Of a DNA stretch of 64,000 bases, positions 57,846-64,000 are shown piece by piece. The stretch covers positions 62,001 to 126,000 of the forward strand of contig CAVTOD010000008.1 of assembly GCA_963736305.1 (NCBI GenBank), written 5' to 3'. Origin of the DNA: DASUPK01 sp963736305. GTDB lineage: Bacteria > Actinomycetota > Thermoleophilia > Solirubrobacterales > 70-9. The translations under genes were made by a program, and so were the position numbers. The notes under the pieces are model-generated. The model was not told where the DNA came from. It made no database searches and was given only the letters and a program-made list of their open reading frames with translations. The first letter of the stretch is position 1. Each line of letters begins with the position of its first letter.

Positions 57846-58397
57846 ATGGCTCCAGAGCGCTTCACCTCGCTTCTGGAGGCGGCTAGGGACGGCAGCGAGG
57901 CCGCTTGGCAGGAGCTCTACAACGGCCTCGCGCCGGTGGTGCTCGGCTACCTGCGCGCCAACAACGCCCCGGACCCGGAGGACGTGCTCAGCGAGGTGTT
58001 CCTCCAAGTCGCGCGCGACATCCCGCGTTTCGCGGGCGAGGAGCCCGGCTTCCGCTCCTGGGTCTTCACGATCGCCCATCACCGGCTGATCGATGCGCGC
58101 CGGCACTCGGCGCGGCGCCCTGTCGACCTCTCGGCGGAGCCTCCAGAGCCCACCGGGCGCGCGGATGACGCAGCCGACGAGGCGCTCGCCAAGATCGGGG
58201 CCGACGAGGTGCAGAGGGTGCTCGGCGTGCTCTCCGAGGACCAGCGGGCGGTCCTGCTGCTGCGTGTGATCGGCGATCTCAGCATCGATGACGTGGCGAA
58301 GGCGGTGGGCAAGCGGCCAGGCGCGGTCAAGGCGCTTCAGCGCCGCGGCCTCGCCGCCGTCAAGCGGGAGCTCACCCGAAAGGGGGTAACCCTGTGA
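57846..58397 (+). CDS. ECF-type RNA polymerase sigma factor
   Basis: A 183-aa sigma-70 family protein: region 2 WQELYNGLAPVVLGYLRANN, DPEDVLSEVFLQVARDI, FRSWVFTIAHHRLIDARR; region 4 LSEDQRAVLLLRVIGDLSID, DVAKAVGKRPGAVKALQRRG. No extra SnoaL domain. TACCTT at 57831-57836 lies 9 nt before ATG. Its stop overlaps the next gene as GTGA; that gene is the likely anti-sigma factor. Confidence 0.95.
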   Translation: MAPERFTSLLEAARDGSEAAWQELYNGLAPVVLGYLRANNAPDPEDVLSEVFLQVARDIPRFAGEEPGFRSWVFTIAHHRLIDARRHSARRPVDLSAEPPEPTGRADDAADEALAKIGADEVQRVLGVLSEDQRAVLLLRVIGDLSIDDVAKAVGKRPGAVKALQRRGLAAVKRELTRKGVTL

Positions 58398-59131
58398 GCG
58401 GTAACGGCGCTTATGAAGATGAGATGAACGAAGTCGTCCTATTCGAGAACGCCCTCCGCGCGGCCGTGCCGACGCGCCCCGATCCGAAGCTCGGCGCGAC
58501 TCTCGTGCCGCGCCTCGCCGAGGTGGCTCGTGCGGCCACGATCGAGGCGGAGACACATGCCACGCGGCGGAGGACTGCGGCGCCTCGCTCGAGACGTGCG
58601 TTGGTAGCCAGGGTCGGGATCGCCATGGCGCTGATCCCGCTTGTCCTGACCGGGCTCGCGTTCGCCGGCGTGACCGTTCCCTCCGCCGCCCGTTCTGCCT
58701 TCGAGTCGGTGGGGATCACGCTTCCGAACCAGCCGGCGGACCACCCCGCGGCAACGCACCCCGGCCAGGGCTCGGCCAAGCAAAAAGGCGCCGAGCAAAA
58801 GGGCGCCGGGGGCACCGGAGACACCACGACAACCGACACGACCAAGAAGGGCAATTCCGCGGCCGCCCATCAGCACGCCCTGCAGCAGCACGCCAAGGCC
58901 CAGGGGAAGGCGCTGGGTCACGAGAAGGGCAAGGCGATCGGGCTCAACGACGCGACGCCCCCCGGGCAGGCCAAGCAGCCGAGCCACCCTTCTCACCCCA
59001 GTAACAGCGGCGGGAACTCAGCGACGCACACGACCACCCACACGACCCCCGAGCACACGGTCCCGATCACTCCGAGTAACGGCAACGGCAACGGCAACGG
59101 GAACGGGAACGGCAACGGTCACTCGAAGTAG
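58394..59131 (+). CDS. membrane anti-sigma-like protein with NG-repeat tail
   Basis: A 245-aa protein: cytosolic about 1-70 (EMNEVVLFENALRAAVPTRP), TM helix VGIAMALIPLVLTGLAFAGV (about 75-95), then an exported low-complexity part rich in His, Thr, Gly and Asn ending in seven NG repeats. GTG overlaps the sigma stop (GTGA). Position and topology fit an anti-sigma factor, although no ZAS zinc motif (HxxxCxxC) is present. Confidence 0.8.
   Translation: MSGNGAYEDEMNEVVLFENALRAAVPTRPDPKLGATLVPRLAEVARAATIEAETHATRRRTAAPRSRRALVARVGIAMALIPLVLTGLAFAGVTVPSAARSAFESVGITLPNQPADHPAATHPGQGSAKQKGAEQKGAGGTGDTTTTDTTKKGNSAAAHQHALQQHAKAQGKALGHEKGKAIGLNDATPPGQAKQPSHPSHPSNSGGNSATHTTTHTTPEHTVPITPSNGNGNGNGNGNGNGHSK
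59078..59119 (+). repeat. 7-unit hexanucleotide repeat (AACGGN)
   Basis: Seven consecutive AACGGC/G/T units encode (Asn-Gly)7 at the end of the membrane anti-sigma-like protein. Such tracts can change length by slippage without shifting the frame. Confidence 0.9.
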
Positions 59132-59175
59132 CCGTTGACTAGGGTTGCTCCTCCAGGGATGGAGGAGAGACGTTG

Positions 59176-60546
59176 ATGAGGGTTCGAATTCGCGCGGCGC
59201 TTGCCCTGGCCGGGGCAGCAGCTGCGTTCACCTTCGCCGCGGCGCCGGCGGGGGCCAGGGAGAGCGTGATCACAGTGGCGACGCCGCCTGCTCCAGGCCC
59301 GGCCGGGTTCAACCACGTCACGGTTCACCGGTTCGGGCCGGCGTCAGCCAAGCGCGTCCTGGTGCTGATGCCGGGCACGCAGGGAGGGGCGGGCGACTTC
59401 ACGCTCGACGCCCGCTACCTGGTGAAGCGCGTGCGCGGCCTTCAGGTCTGGGCGATCGACCGGCGCACGCAGGCCCTCGAGGACACCGCGACGTTCGCCG
59501 CCGCCGAGCGCGGCCAGATCCCGCTCCAGCAAGCCTTCGATTACTACCTCAACGGCGACGGCTTTCGCTTCCGTGGCGCCGACGAGGACCCCTACGCGCG
59601 TGAGTGGGGGATGTCGGTGGCGTTGAACGACGCCCACGCCGTCGTCCAACTTGCCCGGAATAAGGGCCGCCGTCAGGTCGTGCTGGGCGGACACTCGCTG
59701 GGCGCGTCTCTCACCGCTGCGTATGCCGCCTGGGACTTCCACGGCCGCCCCGGTTACAAGGACCTGGCCGGCCTCGTGCTGATCGATGGCGGCCTGCTGG
59801 GCAGCTTCGACGCGTACGACCTCGCGCAGGCCCAGCAGGCGGTCTCAGACCTCCAGACGAGCAACCCGTTCCTCGACCTGCTCGGCGTGGGTCTCCCGGC
59901 GGCCGCCGGCCTCTTCGCGGAGATCGGCGGGCTGTACGCCGAGAAGGCGCCCACCGCCTCCGCCACGACGCTGCAGAGCTACCCGCTGCTGCCCGCCCAA
60001 TTCAATCCGCCCTTCCCGGTCACCAATCGCGCCCTGCTCGGCTATGCCTTCGACCGCGACACCTCCCCGGCGGAGCTCGGCCTGCTCCACATCAACGGCG
60101 GCGCCCTGGCTCCGTCCGGGGATCCGCGTGACTGGGCCGACGGCGGCGTCACGCCGGTGAGCCGCCTCGCGGCGACCTTCGGCCAGGAGCCGACGAACGC
60201 CGTCGAGTGGTACTTCCCGAAGCGGCTCACCATCGACACCAACGGCGCCGACCAGATGACGCAGAACGACGTCGCGAACTTCCTCGGCTTGCGCCTCACC
60301 CACACGCAGAAGGTGAACCTGCCGCTTTACGCGATCGCCACCGACCTGGCCGGGGCACACGTCCTCGACGGGGCACGCAACCTGATCGCCCGCTCCAGAA
60401 TCACCCGCCGGGAGTCAATGCTGGTCAATCGCAATCCGCTGATGAGCCACCTCGACCCACTCACGGCCGCGCCCAAGACCAACGCCTTCCTGAAGACGAT
60501 CGTCCCGTTCCTGGACCGCAAGGTCTTCCGGGCTAAGCGACGCTAG
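59176..60546 (+). CDS. secreted alpha/beta hydrolase
   Basis: A 456-aa exported hydrolase: signal peptide MRVRIRAALALAGAAAAFTF to AGARE, VLVLMPGTQGGAGDF, nucleophile in VVLGGHSLGASLTAAYAAWD, LAGLVLIDGGLLGS, and a late His in NPLMSHLDPLTAAPK. A long middle domain (about 210-370) covers the active site. Could be an esterase or lipase. GGAGGAGAG precedes; ATG at 59176 or TTG three bases earlier. Stop shares CTAG with the convergent dehydrogenase. Confidence 0.88.
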   Translation: MRVRIRAALALAGAAAAFTFAAAPAGARESVITVATPPAPGPAGFNHVTVHRFGPASAKRVLVLMPGTQGGAGDFTLDARYLVKRVRGLQVWAIDRRTQALEDTATFAAAERGQIPLQQAFDYYLNGDGFRFRGADEDPYAREWGMSVALNDAHAVVQLARNKGRRQVVLGGHSLGASLTAAYAAWDFHGRPGYKDLAGLVLIDGGLLGSFDAYDLAQAQQAVSDLQTSNPFLDLLGVGLPAAAGLFAEIGGLYAEKAPTASATTLQSYPLLPAQFNPPFPVTNRALLGYAFDRDTSPAELGLLHINGGALAPSGDPRDWADGGVTPVSRLAATFGQEPTNAVEWYFPKRLTIDTNGADQMTQNDVANFLGLRLTHTQKVNLPLYAIATDLAGAHVLDGARNLIARSRITRRESMLVNRNPLMSHLDPLTAAPKTNAFLKTIVPFLDRKVFRAKRR

Positions 60547-62303
60547 TCCTCAAACAAGGCGTACCCGTACGAGCCGCGCTTGTAAGCGAGCTTGGCGATC
60601 GCGGTGATCCGCTCGTCGTCGTTGGACTCGATCTGATCGAACCGCGAGCCCACCCTGGCCGCCGCGCGGGCGCAGAAGGTGTCGGCGATGAAGCGCTCCT
60701 GGCCGGAGGGCTCGACCCCCTGGTCCTCGAAGATGTGGCTGACGCGGGAGAGGAGGGCAACCTGGGCGTAGATGTCGGCGATGTTGTCGGCCAGGCGCTT
60801 CTGCTGGTACTGCCTCTCGATGATCCCCTTCTTGTTGTCACGCAGGAGCTTCTCCGTGATGGCGGCCAGCCGCTTCACCTGGTCGGAGACCGCGTCGGCG
60901 TGATCGGAGAGCTCCTCGTGGGCCCTGGTGATCTTGTTCGGACTCACCTCGCGCTGGATGCGATCGCTCGCGTACTCGACCAGCACCCCGATCGAGCGGA
61001 TCGGGTCGCTCAGCTCGATCTCCGAAAGCCCCTCCAGCTTTTCGCCGACGGGCTTGAAGCCGCCAAGCGCGATGAAGGCGCGCAGCACGTCGTTGGCGCC
61101 CTCGAAGATCGGATAGATGCGGGTGTCGCGGAGAACCTTCTCGTAGGGGCGGTCGCGCATGTAGCCCTCGCCGCCGGCGAGCTGGAGCGCGCGATTGGCC
61201 GCGTACCAGAGGAACTCGGTTCCCGAGACCTTGCAGACGGCCGATTCGAGGGAGTAGTCGGGGACGCCGGCATCCACGAGGCCGCAGGTCAGGTAGCACA
61301 TCGACTCGAGCCCGAAGAGGTGGGTGACCATCCAGCCGATCTTGTCCTGGACGAGCTCGAAGTCGGCGAGGGGGCGGCCGAACTGGCGGCGCTCCTTGAC
61401 GTGGTCGATCGCCAGGTCGAGCAGCTTCTTGGCGCCGCCAACCGAGCCGGTGCCGAGGCCGATGCGCCCGTTGTTGAGGACCTGCATCGCGACCCGGAAG
61501 CCCTGGCCGGGATCTCCGAGCACGTTCTCGGCCGGCACCCTGACGTCGTTGAAGTGCAGCCGGCGGAGGTCGTTGGCCTGCAGGCCCATGGTCTCGAATC
61601 GCTCGCCGACCTCGAGGCCCTCCATCCCCTTCTCGAGGATGAGGGCGATGTGGCGGTCCTCGCCGCCGATCTCGGCGCGCGCGAAGGTGGTGATCACGTC
61701 CGCCCGCGAGCCGTTGCCGATGTAGCGCTTCTCCCCATTCAGCACCCAGGCGCCATCGGGCTGCCGAACCGCGCGCGACTGCACGTTGTAGGCGTCCGAC
61801 CCGGCCTCGGGCTCGGTGAGGGCGAAGGCGGCGAGCTTGCGTCCGGTGGCGAGATCGGGGAGCCAGCGCTCCTTCTGCTCGTCGGTGCCGAACAGCGAGA
61901 TGCCCTTGAACCCGATCGACTGGTGGACCCCCAGGACGATCGCGAGGGTGGCGTCGATCTGGCCGACCGTCTCGAAGACCCGGGCGTATCCGGTCTGCGA
62001 GAGGCCCTGCCCGCCGTAGCGCTCGTCGACGTAGAGGCCGAGGGCGCCGATCTCGCCGAGGTCGCGCAGCACTTCCTCCGGGATCCACCGGTCCTCCTCG
62101 GCCTTGATCGGATCGTAGTTCTCCTGGCAGTACTCGCGGATCCGGGTGTTCAGGCTCCGGACGCGGTCCTGCTCGTCGGCGCCCGTTGCGGGCCAGGGGA
62201 AGACCAGCTCCTCGTGGATCTCGCCGAGGAAAAGCGACTTCGCGAACGACGAGACGCCTTCTTGCGCCTCCTCCTTCCGCGGAATCGCCTCGCGAACGCC
62301 CAT
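60543..62303 (-). CDS. long-form acyl-CoA dehydrogenase (VLCAD/ACAD9-like)
   Basis: A 586-aa flavoenzyme: FALTEPEAGSDAYNVQSRAV, WVLNGEKRYIGNGSRADVIT, ERRQFGRPLADFELVQDKIG, LQLAGGEGYMRDRPYEKVLR and catalytic Glu in IYPIFEGANDVLRAFIALGG, plus a ~170-aa C-terminal helical domain typical of VLCAD. It oxidises long-chain acyl-CoA. TAGGCT at 62310-62315 lies 6 nt before ATG. Confidence 0.96.
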   Translation of the reverse strand: MGVREAIPRKEEAQEGVSSFAKSLFLGEIHEELVFPWPATGADEQDRVRSLNTRIREYCQENYDPIKAEEDRWIPEEVLRDLGEIGALGLYVDERYGGQGLSQTGYARVFETVGQIDATLAIVLGVHQSIGFKGISLFGTDEQKERWLPDLATGRKLAAFALTEPEAGSDAYNVQSRAVRQPDGAWVLNGEKRYIGNGSRADVITTFARAEIGGEDRHIALILEKGMEGLEVGERFETMGLQANDLRRLHFNDVRVPAENVLGDPGQGFRVAMQVLNNGRIGLGTGSVGGAKKLLDLAIDHVKERRQFGRPLADFELVQDKIGWMVTHLFGLESMCYLTCGLVDAGVPDYSLESAVCKVSGTEFLWYAANRALQLAGGEGYMRDRPYEKVLRDTRIYPIFEGANDVLRAFIALGGFKPVGEKLEGLSEIELSDPIRSIGVLVEYASDRIQREVSPNKITRAHEELSDHADAVSDQVKRLAAITEKLLRDNKKGIIERQYQQKRLADNIADIYAQVALLSRVSHIFEDQGVEPSGQERFIADTFCARAAARVGSRFDQIESNDDERITAIAKLAYKRGSYGYALFED

Positions 62304-62371
62304 CGCCTGAGCCTACCTAGGAAGCCGAGGTCCAAACGGGAATTCGCCGCGGCTCACTACGCTGCCCCCCG

Positions 62372-63199
62372 ATGCGCAGCCGGATCATCCTCGCGAGTCT
62401 GCTCCTCGTGGTTGTCAACGCGGCGGGTTGCGGAGGCTCGGACCACCAGACGGTCAGGCCCGAGGCGATGCTGGACTCGGCCGCCGCCCATCCCATCTCG
62501 AGCGCGCAGACGGACACCGATCTCCGCCTGCGGGTGAGCGGAGTGCCGCAGCTCGCGGGGCCACTGCGGCTGCGGCTCTCAGGTCCCTATGTGAGCGGGG
62601 CCGGCCGTCGGGTCCCGAAGTTCGACTGGAGGATGTCCGCGAACGCCCTCGGCTTCCCGGTGGGCGGTCGAGTCGTCTCAACGGGCACGAATGCCTTTCT
62701 GACGATCTACGGCGCGGACTACGAGATCGGCACGGAGGCCGTGGCCGCCGCCAACCAACGGATCGGGGAGGCAGCCGCTCTCCACCCCCGCTCGTGGTTC
62801 GGGCGCGCCCGCGTTGACGGGGATGGCCACGAGGGCGGTGTGGACTGCGAACGGATCTCCGCCCCGCTGCGCGGCGATGCCATGGCGCGGGATTTGGCAC
62901 CCCTGGCGAGCAGCCTGGGGATGTCCGGGACGCCCTCGGTGTCCGGAACGGCGAGCGCCTGTGTCGGCTTCGACGACCGCGTCCTGCACGAGCTCGAGGT
63001 GGGGGCGGTGCTGGGGATTCCTGCGAGCGACCGGCTCCGTCTGGGCGGCGCGACCTCGATCGCCCTCGATCTGGGCGTCGTGATCAGCGACGTCGGGCAG
63101 CCTCAGGACATCCCGACTCCGGCGGGTGGCGGCTACCGGCCGATCCGGGATCTCGCCCTCACGCTCAACGACCTTGGGGTTCCAATCCCCTTAGGCTGA
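62372..63199 (+). CDS. lipoprotein of unknown function
   Basis: A 275-aa lipoprotein: signal peptide SRIILASLLLVVVNAAGC with lipobox NAAGC. The mature part has a beta-rich half (DTDLRLRVSGVPQLAGPLRL, RVVSTGTNAFLTIYGADYEI) and three further Cys. The overall pattern recalls LppX/LprG-type lipid-binding lipoproteins but similarity is loose. TACGCT at 62358-62363 lies 8 nt before ATG. Confidence 0.8.
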   Translation: MRSRIILASLLLVVVNAAGCGGSDHQTVRPEAMLDSAAAHPISSAQTDTDLRLRVSGVPQLAGPLRLRLSGPYVSGAGRRVPKFDWRMSANALGFPVGGRVVSTGTNAFLTIYGADYEIGTEAVAAANQRIGEAAALHPRSWFGRARVDGDGHEGGVDCERISAPLRGDAMARDLAPLASSLGMSGTPSVSGTASACVGFDDRVLHELEVGAVLGIPASDRLRLGGATSIALDLGVVISDVGQPQDIPTPAGGGYRPIRDLALTLNDLGVPIPLG

Positions 63200-63203
63200 C
63201 AGC

Positions 63204-63452
63204 ATGGAATCGAGCGATAGAAGCTCAGAGGAGAGGCGAGCCGCGGCCGAGGCGCGAGCCCGGGCCCGCTCGGGAGAGCCGCCGGCGACCGGCGACGAAG
63301 AGCTGCTTGGCGGAACCGGGCCCCGCGGCGCCGATGGCCCGATGAGCCGCCACTACGGCGGTCCCGATCTCTACATGCGGCGCAGGCTGATTGCCGGCGC
63401 GGCGGTGATCGTCGTGATCATCCTGCTCTTCCTGCTGGTCGGCGGCTGCTAG
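63204..63452 (+). CDS. small tail-anchored membrane protein
   Basis: An 82-aa protein: charged N-terminus (SSEERRAAAEARARARSGE), GPMSRHYGGPDLYMRRRLI, and a C-terminal helix AGAAVIVVIILLFLLVGGC. Topology suggests a C-tail anchor. TAGGCT at 63192-63197 ends 6 nt before ATG, inside the lipoprotein's last codons. Role unknown. Confidence 0.78.
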   Translation: MESSDRSSEERRAAAEARARARSGEPPATGDEELLGGTGPRGADGPMSRHYGGPDLYMRRRLIAGAAVIVVIILLFLLVGGC

Positions 63453-63463
63453 CCGGCGAGCTC

Positions 63464-64000
63464 TTAGAGCTGCTCTTCGGCCTCGTCGGCGATCAGGCTG
63501 GCGAGGGCGAGCGATGACGTCGCGGCCGGCGAGGGGGCGTTGCGGACGTGCAGCGCGCGCTCGGTTCGGTGAACGACGAAGTCGTCGACCAGCCTGCCGT
63601 CGCGGTCGAGCGCCTGGGCTCGGATCCCGGATGGGCCGGGCAGCATGTCTCGGGCGCTGAGCTCCGGGACGAAGCGGCGCAGGTCCGAGACGAAGGCGCG
63701 CTTGCTGGCGGCGTGGCGGATCTCGGTGAGGCCCGTCCGCCAGAAGCGGCCCATCAGCTTCCAGGTCCCCGGCCAGGCGAGGTTGGAGCGTAGGTCCCCG
63801 GCGCGGAACCGCATCATCCCGTAGGCGTCCCGGGCCCCGACCATCAGCGCCGACGGCCCGAGCAGGACCTCACCGCCGATCGTCTTGGTGAGGTGGCCGC
63901 CCAGGAAGGGCAGGTCGGGATCGGGGACCGGGTAGATGCTGGCGCGGACGAGCCCCCGCCGCTCCGGGCGCAGGCGCAGATAGCCGCCGCGAAAGGGAAC
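63464..64000 (-). CDS. lhgO: L-2-hydroxyglutarate oxidase-like protein, 5' end beyond the window
   Basis: 179 codons of a C-terminal part remain open to the right edge. VPFRGGYLRLRPERRGLVRA then SIYPVPDPDLPFLGGHLTKT, IGGEVLLGPSALM and FVPELSARDMLPGPSGIRAQ, HVRNAPSPAATSSLALASLI match LhgO/FAD-dependent hydroxyglutarate oxidases. The FAD-binding N-terminus is outside. It would oxidise L-2-hydroxyglutarate to 2-oxoglutarate. Confidence 0.9.
   Translation of the reverse strand, partial: VPFRGGYLRLRPERRGLVRASIYPVPDPDLPFLGGHLTKTIGGEVLLGPSALMVGARDAYGMMRFRAGDLRSNLAWPGTWKLMGRFWRTGLTEIRHAASKRAFVSDLRRFVPELSARDMLPGPSGIRAQALDRDGRLVDDFVVHRTERALHVRNAPSPAATSSLALASLIADEAEEQL

Noticed and set aside
59078..59119. 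Short tandem array as CRISPR or satellite
   Set aside because: It is an in-frame (Asn-Gly)7 coding microsatellite.
1..64000. tRNA/rRNA genes, IS elements, prophage or restriction-modification genes
   Set aside because: No tRNA cloverleaf, transposase, integrase, phage or methyltransferase signature was recognised on reading either strand.

Overview
The window is high-GC, densely packed actinobacterial chromosome with many short overlaps between genes. The gene content suggests class Thermoleophilia (Solirubrobacterales/Gaiellales-like): F420/deazaflavin-type reductases, DUF6636, DUF5679, AIM24, SHOCT, WS/DGAT, PucR and MmsA families, Pro/Ser-rich lipoproteins, and no mobile or phage genes. 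The phylum is a strong inference and the class a weaker one, because no rRNA is present. Both ends cut genes: a cNMP/CBS protein at base 1 and an L-2-hydroxyglutarate oxidase at base 64000.

Layout. 1-4.3 kb: signalling (cNMP-CBS protein, STAS antagonist, GGDEF-EAL enzyme). 4.5-7.3 kb: secreted protein, then a fatty-acid desaturase divergent from a PucR regulator. 7.3-10.8 kb: lipoprotein plus OmpR-type two-component system, and a DUF6636 lipoprotein. 10.8-15.1 kb: MoxR-DUF58-transglutaminase operon. 15.2-20.5 kb: lipid genes (acyltransferase, hydrolase, acyl-CoA dehydrogenase) with a frameshifted SCP2 gene, facing a TetR regulator with a tandem operator. 21-29.6 kb: housekeeping and redox genes (AIM24, LLM oxidoreductase, M32 carboxypeptidase, SRPBCC, small membrane proteins, mini-catalase, DCC protein). 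29.7-33 kb: MarR-controlled drug-type ABC exporter. 33-37.6 kb: AI-2E permease, GNAT, hydrolase, VOC, and a Fur/VIT iron pair. 37.8-42.8 kb: propionyl/methylmalonyl metabolism, LigD-type phosphoesterase, wax-ester synthase. 42.9-54.5 kb: CsbD, membrane proteins, NUDIX, MsrA, kelch protein, amidase, PAS/MBL pair, cupredoxin, DUF5679. 54.5-64 kb: coiled-coil membrane protein, thiolase, DUF4126, TetR, an ECF sigma/anti-sigma pair, secreted hydrolase, long acyl-CoA dehydrogenase, lipoproteins.

Most notable: (1) a dispersed palindromic intergenic repeat with two near-identical ~115-bp copies in opposite orientation (29.6 and 37.7 kb) and three partial copies (4.3, 10.2, 55.3 kb), several starting exactly at a gene's TAG stop; one copy supplies the C-terminus of a DCC protein. 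(2) A window-wide pattern in which a TANNNT hexamer sits 6-9 nt before the start codon of about 29 genes, implying mostly leaderless first genes. (3) Three apparent frameshifts within 5 kb: SCP2 twice, and a coupled micro-protein once. (4) An alpha/beta hydrolase whose nucleophile Ser is Ala. (5) A possible small RNA between two strong terminators near 43.2 kb. No CRISPR array, IS, prophage, tRNA or rRNA was seen.
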